From positions 310,001-374,000 of the forward strand of contig NZ_OY776217.1 in NCBI RefSeq assembly GCF_963675455.1: 64,000 bases of DNA. The letters are read 5' to 3'. The translations under genes were made by a program, and so were the position numbers. The notes below the pieces were generated by a model, which worked only from the letters and a program-made list of their open reading frames with translations, did no database searches and was not told where the DNA came from. The stretch comes from Emcibacter sp. (GTDB taxonomy: Bacteria; Pseudomonadota; Alphaproteobacteria; Sphingomonadales; Emcibacteraceae). Positions 52,050-59,563 of the stretch are shown here, piece after piece; position 1 is the first letter of the stretch, and the number at the start of each line of letters is the position of its first letter.

Positions 52050-52135
52050 CGGTAGCCCTGCCATCCCTGAAACATTTTCGGGGACCAGTGGTTTTGCGTC
52101 CCGCCGTTACCGACGGTTTGCCTTTGTCACCAGAG
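52050..52135 (-). ncRNA. GEMM-I (cyclic di-GMP-I) riboswitch
   Basis: Reading the minus strand gives the GEMM-I conserved order: GGTGAC, AAAGGCAAACC, a hairpin CCGTCG-GTAA-CGGCGG (52116-52101) with a GNRA tetraloop, GGGACGCAAA (52102-52093), CCACTGGTCCC, and TGGCAGGGCTACCG. P1 pairs GGT (52131-52129) with ACC (52053-52051). Aligned from memory with the Vibrio Vc2 aptamer, the base equal to G20 is G (52122), predicting c-di-GMP rather than cyclic AMP-GMP. The ribosome site (52048-52043) begins two bases after the aptamer, so translation control through P1 is likely. Confidence 0.85.
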
Positions 52136-52231
52136 ACTCTGAACTCGTCTGGAATGCTCAACCATATTTGAAATATCTAAAAAGGCCGTAAACATTCGCG
52201 TAAAATTTTAGACAATTCCGTCCGGCTTCTC

Positions 52232-52258
52232 ATCCTGCAGGGAATTCCCCCGCAGGAT
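52232..52258. other. Strong hairpin between the dipeptidase and the riboswitch
   Basis: ATCCTGC (52232-52238) and GCAGGAT (52252-52258) flank an inner GGGAATTCCC palindrome. No T run on either strand, so it is not a standard terminator; it may end the dipeptidase mRNA on the minus strand or be a protein site. Confidence 0.35.
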
Positions 52259-52315
52259 CACCAATAAAACATCTGATTGGGGCAGGATTAAGACCGGCTA
52301 CAATGGCTCAGCAGC

Positions 52316-53602
52316 TTAATCCCCCTGCCCTTTCGCGACGTTTTCCACCTGGCGCCAGACCCTCAGGAGGTTGCCGCTCCAGATTTTGGCAATATCTTTT
52401 TCGCCGTAGCCGCGGGAAAGAAGCTCCCGGGTAACATTTTCGGTTTCCGCCGCGTTATCCCAGCCGACAATCCCGCCGCCACCGCCGAAATCAGAACTGA
52501 TCCCCACATGGTCAATCCCCATAACCTTCACGGCATGGTCAATATGATCGACATATTGACTGACAGTAGCCTTGGGAAAATCCCGGTCGAGCTCTTCCAG
52601 TCCCTGTTTCATTTCAGGGGTGTTTTCATGCCTGGCTTCGTCAAATTCGGCGTCACCATAGGCGGCAGCTACTTTTGCCTCCAGCGCCTGATAGGCCGCC
52701 CGCCGGGCCGGGTCTACCTTGATATAGGCGCTGAGCGCGACAATCTGCACCACACCGCCATGCTCGGCCAGCAGCCGCATCTGGTCATCGGTCAGGTTGC
52801 GGGGATGATCGGCCAGGGCGCGGACACTGGAATGTGACGCAATCACCGGCGCTTTTGAATGAGCAATCGCCTGGCGCATGGACTTTTCCGAGATATGGGA
52901 TACATCCACCATCATGCCGAGCCGGTTCATCTCGTCGATCACCTCCCGTCCAAAGGCGCTGAGGCCACCGTGTTCCTCTTCGTCGTCGCCCAGTTCTTCA
53001 CTCGGGGTAGAGGTATCACAGATATCATTGTGTCCCATATGGGCCAGAGTCATATAGCGGCCGCCAAGGTCATAGTATTTTTCAAGCAGCGACAGATCCT
53101 TGCCGATAACGAAGCCGTTTTCGATACCGATCATCGCCACCTTGCGACCGCTGGCAGCGATAGAATCAACCTCATCCGGATGATAGGCAAGACCGATACG
53201 GTCGGGGTAAAGCTCGTCGGTCATCCGGTGAATCAAGGAAAACTTCCGCAAAGCATCCGCCTTTGCTCCGGCATAATTTTCAGGCGTTCTTTCCGTCTGT
53301 CCCACATAGACAATGAAGAACCCGCTATCGAGCCCCCCTTTTTGCATTTTACCGAGGTCAACCTGCATGTCACTGGCCTGTCCAGGGTCTGTCTGCGGCG
53401 TCTCTGTGTAGTTCAGGGGAATGTCCACATGACTGTCAACGGTGAACAAACGATCATGGATTACCTTGACGTCCGCTTCTGTCAGATCGCCAGCCTTCGC
53501 CCCGGCCGCCGACGTAAAGGCCACCGCACCGGCTGTCGCAAAGAATATTATTACGGTACGGAAAAATACCTTTACCGCCCAACTTCCCCGGTTATTGGTC
53601 AT
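52316..53602 (-). CDS. Membrane dipeptidase, peptidase family M19
   Basis: 428 residues with an N-terminal signal (VFFRTVIIFFATAGAVAFTSAAGAKA). M19 (renal dipeptidase) barrel: zinc ligands in VDSHVDIPLN, the bridging Glu in MIGIENGFVIG, His in VDVSHISEKSM and in VIASHSSVRAL, and GISSDFGGGGGIVGWD near the C-terminus. Cleaves dipeptides, including dehydro- or D-containing ones. Secreted or periplasmic. Divergent from the cbb3 operon with about 350 bp between. Confidence 0.93.
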   Translation of the reverse strand: MTNNRGSWAVKVFFRTVIIFFATAGAVAFTSAAGAKAGDLTEADVKVIHDRLFTVDSHVDIPLNYTETPQTDPGQASDMQVDLGKMQKGGLDSGFFIVYVGQTERTPENYAGAKADALRKFSLIHRMTDELYPDRIGLAYHPDEVDSIAASGRKVAMIGIENGFVIGKDLSLLEKYYDLGGRYMTLAHMGHNDICDTSTPSEELGDDEEEHGGLSAFGREVIDEMNRLGMMVDVSHISEKSMRQAIAHSKAPVIASHSSVRALADHPRNLTDDQMRLLAEHGGVVQIVALSAYIKVDPARRAAYQALEAKVAAAYGDAEFDEARHENTPEMKQGLEELDRDFPKATVSQYVDHIDHAVKVMGIDHVGISSDFGGGGGIVGWDNAAETENVTRELLSRGYGEKDIAKIWSGNLLRVWRQVENVAKGQGD

Positions 53603-53959
53603 ATTCCTGAAATCCCCGAATGATTAATTATAGATTGCTTGCAGTTCACTTAATATTTGGCATATGATAACTGTAGTTTATCATGCGGGCAACACAGGAC
53701 CCGCCAGTTCAAGAAATAAACTTCACTAACTCAGGGGATTGGGTTTGGCCGACTTAGACATATTGTCCGTTTCCCGTTGGAAAAACAGATATTTGGGCTG
53801 TTTTAAAACCTTCTTCTCCCCGCCATTGACTCATATCAATGAAGTTAAAGGACGAATGTCCTATCCGAGAGCTGTTGATCCCGATCCTTACTTTGGATAC
53901 GGGACCAGTGGTACAGCACATTATATGAATTTTAATTCTCTAAAAAGACAGGTTTGTAC
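53603..53959. other. Promoter region between the dipeptidase and ccoN
   Basis: 357 bp with no gene. Holds the FNR-type box at 53826-53839 and the promoters of both divergent genes. A 74-codon plus frame (53739-53963) runs through it but has no ribosome site and ends inside ccoN, so it is not called. Confidence 0.6.
53826..53839. promoter_or_regulatory. FNR/FnrL-type box upstream of ccoN
   Basis: TTGACTCATATCAA matches the FNR/Anr/FnrL consensus TTGAY-N4-RTCAA. It is about 120 bp upstream of the ccoN start. Since cbb3 oxidase operons are classic FnrL targets under low oxygen, the site is a credible activator box. Confidence 0.75.
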
Positions 53960-55618
53960 ATGACAACCCATCCTACACCACCTGCTGTCAGTTCACTGGC
54001 ACAATGGCTCACATCCCTGGGGCTTGGGATCGGCGCCATCATCGCGCTTCTTATTGCAGCACAGACAACCTCAACGCCTTTCCAGATACATGCCTTCATC
54101 ATGCTGGCAGCTTTCATCCTGGGTATTGTTGCTGTCTTCAATCTCGGATTCGGCAAGGGCAACAAGGTCAAGGCTGAACCCTCCCCGGCTGGTGTGTTCT
54201 ATAATGACAGCATCATCAAGGCAGGGGTCATTGCAAGTATCTTCTGGGGTATCGCCGGATTTCTGGCCGGCGACATCATCGCCTGGCAGCTGGCCTTTCC
54301 GGTTCTGAACTTTGATCTTGAGTATATCAATTTCGGCCGCCTGCGTCCGCTGCACACCTCGGCGGTAATTTTCGCTTTCGGCGGCAATGTGCTGATTACC
54401 ACATCCTTCTACTGCGTTCAGAGAACGGGCAAGGCCCGGCTGGCTGGTGAAATCGCTCCCTGGTTTGTCTTCTGGGGTTATCAGCTGTTTATTGTACTGG
54501 CCGCCACGGGCTACCTTCTGGGCATTACCCAGTCCAAGGAATATGCCGAACCGGAATGGTATGTGGACATCTGGCTGACCATCGTCTGGGTAGTTTACCT
54601 GCTGGTTTTCCTCGGCACCCTGTGGCGCCGGAAGGAACCGCACATCTATGTGGCAAACTGGTTCTACCTGGCATTCATCGTTACGGTAGCCATGCTGCAT
54701 ATCGTCAACAACCTGACGGTGCCTGTTTCCTGGACCGAACCCAAAAGCTATGCGCTGTTCTCCGGTGTTCAGGACGCCCTGACCCAGTGGTGGTACGGCC
54801 ATAACGCAGTGGGCTTTTTCCTGACTGCCGGTTTCCTCGGCATCATGTATTATTTCGTGCCCAAGCGGGCCGAACGGCCGGTCTATAGCTACCGGCTGTC
54901 CATCATCCACTTCTGGGCGCTGATTTTCATCTATATCTGGGCCGGCCCTCACCATCTGCACTATACGGCTCTGCCTGACTGGGCGCAGACACTGGGCATG
55001 ACCTTCTCCATCATGCTGTGGATGCCGTCCTGGGGCGGCATGATTAACGGCCTGATGACCCTGTCCGGCGCCTGGGACAAACTGCGCACCGACCCGGTCC
55101 TGAAAATGCTGGTGGTTTCCGTCGCTTTCTACGGCATGAGCACCTTTGAGGGTCCGCTGATGTCCATCAAGGCGGTTAACGGCCTCAGCCACTATACCGA
55201 CTGGACCATCGGTCACGTACACTCCGGTGCACTGGGCTGGGTGGCTTACGTCAGCTTCGGCGCCATCTACTGCATGGTACCCTGGCTGTGGAAACGTCAG
55301 GGACTTTATTCCCTGAAGCTGGTGAACTGGCACTTCTGGGTGTCCACCATCGGCATCGTGTTCTACATCTGCGCCATGTGGGTATCCGGCATCATGCAAG
55401 GCCTGATGTGGCGGGCTTACAACGAGCTCGGCTTCCTGGAATATTCCTTTGTCGAAACTGTAGAAGCCATGCATCCCTACTACATCATCCGGGCTACCGG
55501 CGGACTGCTCTTTGTTCTGGGCTCGCTGATCATGGCCTATAACATCTGGATGACCGTCAAGGGTAAAGGCGAGGCCAAGTCAATCGAACCGGGCATGACC
55601 CCGGCGATGGCCGAATAA
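53960..55618 (+). CDS. ccoN: cbb3-type cytochrome c oxidase subunit I
   Basis: 552 residues from the ATG at 53960; a TTG six bases earlier is less likely. Heme-copper oxidase core with about 12 helices. Characteristic CcoN stretches: FGRLRPLHTSAVIFAFGGN (heme b ligand His), WWYGHNAVGFFLTAGFLGIMYYFVPK (CuB/active-site His), AGPHHLHYTALPDWAQTLG and HVHSGALGWVAYVSFGAIYCMVPW (heme ligands). High-affinity terminal oxidase for microaerobic respiration. First of the ccoNOQPGHIS operon. Confidence 0.97.
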   Translation: MTTHPTPPAVSSLAQWLTSLGLGIGAIIALLIAAQTTSTPFQIHAFIMLAAFILGIVAVFNLGFGKGNKVKAEPSPAGVFYNDSIIKAGVIASIFWGIAGFLAGDIIAWQLAFPVLNFDLEYINFGRLRPLHTSAVIFAFGGNVLITTSFYCVQRTGKARLAGEIAPWFVFWGYQLFIVLAATGYLLGITQSKEYAEPEWYVDIWLTIVWVVYLLVFLGTLWRRKEPHIYVANWFYLAFIVTVAMLHIVNNLTVPVSWTEPKSYALFSGVQDALTQWWYGHNAVGFFLTAGFLGIMYYFVPKRAERPVYSYRLSIIHFWALIFIYIWAGPHHLHYTALPDWAQTLGMTFSIMLWMPSWGGMINGLMTLSGAWDKLRTDPVLKMLVVSVAFYGMSTFEGPLMSIKAVNGLSHYTDWTIGHVHSGALGWVAYVSFGAIYCMVPWLWKRQGLYSLKLVNWHFWVSTIGIVFYICAMWVSGIMQGLMWRAYNELGFLEYSFVETVEAMHPYYIIRATGGLLFVLGSLIMAYNIWMTVKGKGEAKSIEPGMTPAMAE

Positions 55619-55631
55619 GGAGGAATGGATA

Positions 55632-56357
55632 ATGTTTAAACACGAAATATTTGAGAAGAACTCCATTCTTCTGGTGGTTGGTATCCTGATCGTCGTCTCC
55701 ATCGGCGGCATCATCGAGATTGCACCATTGTTCTACCTGGAAAGCACCATCGAAAAAGTGAAGGGCATGCGGCCCTACACTCCGCTGGAACTGGCCGGCC
55801 GGAATATCTACATCCGGGAAGGCTGTTATACCTGCCATTCCCAGATGATCCGGTCTACCCGTGACGAGGTGGAACGCTACGGCCATTACTCACTGGCGGC
55901 GGAAAGCATGTATGACCATCCGTTCCAGTGGGGCTCCAAGCGTACCGGTCCGGACCTGGCCCGTCTCGGCTATAAATATTCCGACGAATGGCACCGGGCC
56001 CATATGGTTGACCCGCGCCAGGTTGTGCCCGAGTCCATCATGCCCGGCTACCCGTTCCTGGCCAAGACCGCGCTGAAATACCAGACCATATCGGCTGACC
56101 TGAAAGCCAACCGGATGGTCGGCGTGCCCTATAGCGAAGACATGATCGCCAATGCGGCCCTGGACCTGGAAGCCCAGCTTGACGAGTATCATGACAATTA
56201 TGATGCCTTCATGGAGCGCTATCCGAATGCCCAGGTCAGGGACTTCGACGGCAATCCGGAAAAAATTACCGAACTGGATGCCCTCATCGCTTATCTGCAG
56301 ATGCTGGGAACCCTTGTTGACTTCTCGCTTTATAACGAAGAAGACAACAGGCGCTAA
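55632..56357 (+). CDS. ccoO: cbb3-type cytochrome c oxidase subunit II
   Basis: 241 residues. One N-terminal membrane anchor (ILLVVGILIVVSIGGIIEIAPLFYL), then a monoheme cytochrome c domain with EGCYTCHSQMIRS (CxxCH), and Met-containing MPGYPFLAKT as sixth ligand candidate. Passes electrons from CcoP to CcoN. GGAGG precedes the start, 13 bp after ccoN. Confidence 0.97.
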   Translation: MFKHEIFEKNSILLVVGILIVVSIGGIIEIAPLFYLESTIEKVKGMRPYTPLELAGRNIYIREGCYTCHSQMIRSTRDEVERYGHYSLAAESMYDHPFQWGSKRTGPDLARLGYKYSDEWHRAHMVDPRQVVPESIMPGYPFLAKTALKYQTISADLKANRMVGVPYSEDMIANAALDLEAQLDEYHDNYDAFMERYPNAQVRDFDGNPEKITELDALIAYLQMLGTLVDFSLYNEEDNRR

Positions 56358-56378
56358 CCCGGGACAAGGAGAGAGATA

Positions 56379-56534
56379 ATGGATGTATCACATCAAGATG
56401 CCTCGGCTTTCGCCCAGACCTGGGGCCTGATTTTCCTTGTGGTCATGTTTGTGGCCGTACTGGCCTACGCACTATGGCCGAAAAACAAGGACAAATTCAA
56501 CAAAGCTTCTCACGCACCACTGGATGAGGAATAG
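56379..56534 (+). CDS. ccoQ: cbb3-type oxidase subunit CcoQ
   Basis: 51 residues: MDVSHQDASAFAQTWG, one membrane helix (LIFLVVMFVAVLAYALW) and a short charged tail PKNKDKFNKASHAPLDEE. CcoQ is a short single-helix subunit that stabilises the complex. Ribosome site AAGGAGAGAG precedes the ATG; the stop is 2 bp before the ccoP start. Assigned by position between ccoO and ccoP and by the helix-plus-WPKN pattern. Confidence 0.9.
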   Translation: MDVSHQDASAFAQTWGLIFLVVMFVAVLAYALWPKNKDKFNKASHAPLDEE

Positions 56535-56536
56535 AC

Positions 56537-57400
56537 ATGAGCAAACAAACAGAAATAGATAATGTCAGCGGTGTGGAAACTACCGGACATGAGTGGGACG
56601 GGATCAAGGAACTGAATAATCCCCTGCCGCGCTGGTGGATATGGACGTGGCTGGTCAGTATAATCTGGTCTATCGGCTACTGGGTGGCGATGCCGGCCTG
56701 GCCGATGATTTCCGACTATACACAGGGGATGCTTGGTTATTCCCAGCGCACCGTTGTTGCGGAACAGATCGAAATGGCCAGGGCAGACCGGGCACATTTC
56801 GCAGAGAATCTGCTGACGGCTGATCTGGAAACCATCAAGAACACACAGGAACTGATGGAATTCGCCATGGCCGGCGGTAAGGCCGCTTTTGGTGACAACT
56901 GTGCCGGCTGTCACGGCTCTGGCGCTTCCGGCGCTATCGGATATCCCAACCTGAATGACGACGACTGGCTTTGGGGCGGCACGCTTGACGCCATCCACGA
57001 GACGCTCACCGTCGGCATTCGTTCCGTTCACGAAGACACCCGGATGAATGCCATGCCGGCCTTCCTGAAGGATGAAATTCTCGAGAAGGAACAGGTTTCC
57101 GATCTGGCTAATTATGTCCTTTCCCTGAGCGACAGCAGTCATGCTGCTCCGGAAGGCGCCGCAGTGCTGTTTGAAGAAAACTGCGCTTCCTGCCACGGTG
57201 AAGACGGCGCGGGCATCCAGGAACTGGGCGCGCCCAACCTGACAGACGGCATCTGGCTCTATGGTGGTGATTATGAAACCGTCTATGCTACCATCGCCAA
57301 CAGCCGGTCCGGTGTTATGCCGACGTGGGCCGGCAGGCTCGATCCGGCGACCATTAAAAGTCTCGCCGTTTACGTCCACTCACTTGGTGGTGGCGAATAA
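56537..57400 (+). CDS. ccoP: cbb3-type cytochrome c oxidase subunit III
   Basis: 287 residues. N-terminal anchors (WWIWTWLVSIIWSIGYWVAM) followed by two cytochrome c domains with CAGCHGSGASG and CASCHGEDGAGI (two CxxCH). The first domain follows GIKELNNPLPRWW, the standard CcoP N-terminus. Receives electrons from soluble cytochromes c. Confidence 0.97.
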   Translation: MSKQTEIDNVSGVETTGHEWDGIKELNNPLPRWWIWTWLVSIIWSIGYWVAMPAWPMISDYTQGMLGYSQRTVVAEQIEMARADRAHFAENLLTADLETIKNTQELMEFAMAGGKAAFGDNCAGCHGSGASGAIGYPNLNDDDWLWGGTLDAIHETLTVGIRSVHEDTRMNAMPAFLKDEILEKEQVSDLANYVLSLSDSSHAAPEGAAVLFEENCASCHGEDGAGIQELGAPNLTDGIWLYGGDYETVYATIANSRSGVMPTWAGRLDPATIKSLAVYVHSLGGGE

Positions 57401-57528
57401 AAATAATATATTCCGGGACCCGGGAGATGACACCTCTGCGGGGAGGACAAGACAAGTCAGAGTGGCAAAAAAGTCGCCAAAGGTCCCGGAATTTAAAACA
57501 GGGTATTTACTAATCAAAGGCATCCAGC

Positions 57529-59058
57529 ATGGCAAACCAGCCTCAGAATCCGGGCGACAAAAATCCACGCCCGACCCCCGCTCCCCACGACGTTATCCCG
57601 CATCCCGAGGTGGAACGGGCTCAAGTTGAACCGGTCAACCGGCCGGAGGAACGCTCCCTTTATAAAAAACGGGAGAATATCTATCCGAAACGGGCCAACG
57701 GCACGTTCCGCAATATCAAATGGGCCATCATGGTCATCACCCTGGGTATTTATTACCTGTCGCCCTGGATCAGGTGGGACCGGGGCGAAGGCCTGCCCGA
57801 CCAGGCAATCCTGATTGATTTTCCCGGCCGGCGCTTCTATTTCTTCTTTATCGAGATCTGGCCGCAGGAAGTCTATTACATCACCGGGCTGTTGATACTC
57901 GCAGCCATCGGCCTGTTCCTGGTCACCAGCACCGCCGGACGCATGTGGTGCGGCTATACCTGCCCGCAGACCGTCTGGGTCGACCTGTTTCTGGTGGTTG
58001 AACGTTTCTTCGAAGGCGACCGCAACGAGCGGATCAAACTGGATAAGGCTCCCTGGAGCCTCGCAAAAATCCGTAAAAAACTCTCCAAACATATCACCTG
58101 GCTTCTGATCGGGGTGGCGACGGGCGGGGCCTGGGTGTTTTATTTTGCCGATGCGCCGACCCTGTTCCAGCAATTGCTTCATTTCGAGGCCGATCCGAAC
58201 GTCTATTTCTGGATTGCCCTGTTTACCTCGACCACTTACCTGCTCGGCGGTTTCGCCCGGGAACAGGTCTGTACCTACATGTGCCCCTGGCCCCGTATCC
58301 AGTCAGTGATGCTGGACGAGGACTCGCTCGCTGTCATGTATCGTTATGACCGGGGTGAACCCCGCGGCCCGCACAAGAAAGGCGAAAGCTGGGAAGGTCG
58401 CGGCGACTGTGTTCAATGTCGGCAATGCGTGGTCGTCTGCCCCCAGGGCATCGACATCCGCGACGGCATGCAGCTGGAATGCATCCAGTGTTCGCTCTGT
58501 ATCGACGCCTGTAACGAGGTGATGGACAAGATCGGCCGTCCGCGCGGCCTGATTGCCTATGACAGCCTGGCCAATTTCGAAGCCCGGGCCAAAGGTGAAA
58601 AAGAACACTTCCGCTTAATCCGTCCCCGCACCATCATCTACAGTACCCTTATTTTAGTGGTCGGAGGCTTCATGCTCTATACCCTGCTGACCCGGGCCGA
58701 GCTTGAGGTCAATGTCCTCCGGGACCGCAACCCGGTCTTCGTACAGCTCAGCAGCGGCGATATCCGCAACGGATATACCCTGAAAATTCTCAACAAGTCG
58801 CGAAGCGATCGCGACTTCGCTATCAATGTGACCGGACTTGACAACTATGAGATCCGGGTCGAAGGTGTCACCGACATGACCGAAAACGGCCTGCCGGTCG
58901 TGCATGTGGAAAAAGACCGGTTGCGGTCGGTCAAGGTCTATGTCTCCGCACACCGGAAACATCTGGCCGGCAGCAGCACGGATATTTCCTTCGTCGTGCA
59001 TGATGTGAACGGTCCGGAAGAGGACACCAAAGACACCAACTTCAAGGGGCCAAAATGA
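57529..59058 (+). CDS. ccoG: CcoG/FixG, cbb3-oxidase copper-reductase assembly protein
   Basis: 509 residues. Several membrane helices, CGYTCPQTVW (Cu-binding), EQVCTYMCPWPRIQSVM and a ferredoxin-like pair CVQCRQCVVVCPQGIDIRDG and CIQCSLCIDACNEVM, i.e. two 4Fe-4S sites. C-terminal Ig-like domain. CcoG reduces Cu(II) to Cu(I) for CcoI-dependent copper insertion. Overlaps the ccoH start by 4 bp. 128-bp gap from ccoP contains nothing notable. Confidence 0.95.
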   Translation: MANQPQNPGDKNPRPTPAPHDVIPHPEVERAQVEPVNRPEERSLYKKRENIYPKRANGTFRNIKWAIMVITLGIYYLSPWIRWDRGEGLPDQAILIDFPGRRFYFFFIEIWPQEVYYITGLLILAAIGLFLVTSTAGRMWCGYTCPQTVWVDLFLVVERFFEGDRNERIKLDKAPWSLAKIRKKLSKHITWLLIGVATGGAWVFYFADAPTLFQQLLHFEADPNVYFWIALFTSTTYLLGGFAREQVCTYMCPWPRIQSVMLDEDSLAVMYRYDRGEPRGPHKKGESWEGRGDCVQCRQCVVVCPQGIDIRDGMQLECIQCSLCIDACNEVMDKIGRPRGLIAYDSLANFEARAKGEKEHFRLIRPRTIIYSTLILVVGGFMLYTLLTRAELEVNVLRDRNPVFVQLSSGDIRNGYTLKILNKSRSDRDFAINVTGLDNYEIRVEGVTDMTENGLPVVHVEKDRLRSVKVYVSAHRKHLAGSSTDISFVVHDVNGPEEDTKDTNFKGPK

Positions 59059-59561
59059 TGGAAAAAACATCAAAACCAATAACCGGCAGAACCGTTCTCT
59101 TCTGGCTCATTGGCTTCTTTCTGGTCGTCTTTCTGGTTAATGGTGTCATGACCTGGCTGGCGCTGAACAGCTGGAACGGCCTGTCCACGGACAATGCCTA
59201 CCGCAAGGGCCTGGCCTATAACGAAGAGATTGAACAGGCCCGCAAGCAGGCATTGTCCGGCTGGAAACTGCATATTTCCTCTGCCCCGGCAACGCAAAAG
59301 GGCGGCAATCTGGAAATAGGCCTCATCCACCCTGAAGCCAGCGTGGCGCCACCGACCATCCTGGTGCAGTTCCGGCGCCCGGTTGTCGAAGGCTATGACT
59401 TTGAGCTCGCCCTGCCGCTGACCGGCCAGGAAGAAGGCAAAATTCTTTATGTCGCGCCTGTCGATCTGCCCCTGCCGGGCGTGTGGGAAATCACGGCCAT
59501 TGCAAAAAGCGATAATGATACTAAATACAAATTGAGTGACCGTATCGTCGTGAGCAAATAA
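59055..59561 (+). CDS. ccoH: FixH/CcoH family assembly protein
   Basis: 168 residues (MEKTSK at 59058 also possible). One N-terminal helix (VLFWLIGFFLVVFLVNGVMT) and a periplasmic beta domain with WLALNSWNGLSTDNAYRKGL, the family motif, and LVQFRRPVVEGYDFEL. Stabilises the cbb3 complex during assembly. Located between ccoG and ccoI as usual. Confidence 0.93.
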   Translation: MMEKTSKPITGRTVLFWLIGFFLVVFLVNGVMTWLALNSWNGLSTDNAYRKGLAYNEEIEQARKQALSGWKLHISSAPATQKGGNLEIGLIHPEASVAPPTILVQFRRPVVEGYDFELALPLTGQEEGKILYVAPVDLPLPGVWEITAIAKSDNDTKYKLSDRIVVSK

Positions 59562-59563
59562 AA

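Noticed and set aside
52035..52064. N-terminal extension of the small gene to the ATG at 52064
   Set aside because: That ATG and the following codons form the 3' part of the riboswitch aptamer; the ATG at 52034 has a canonical ribosome site.
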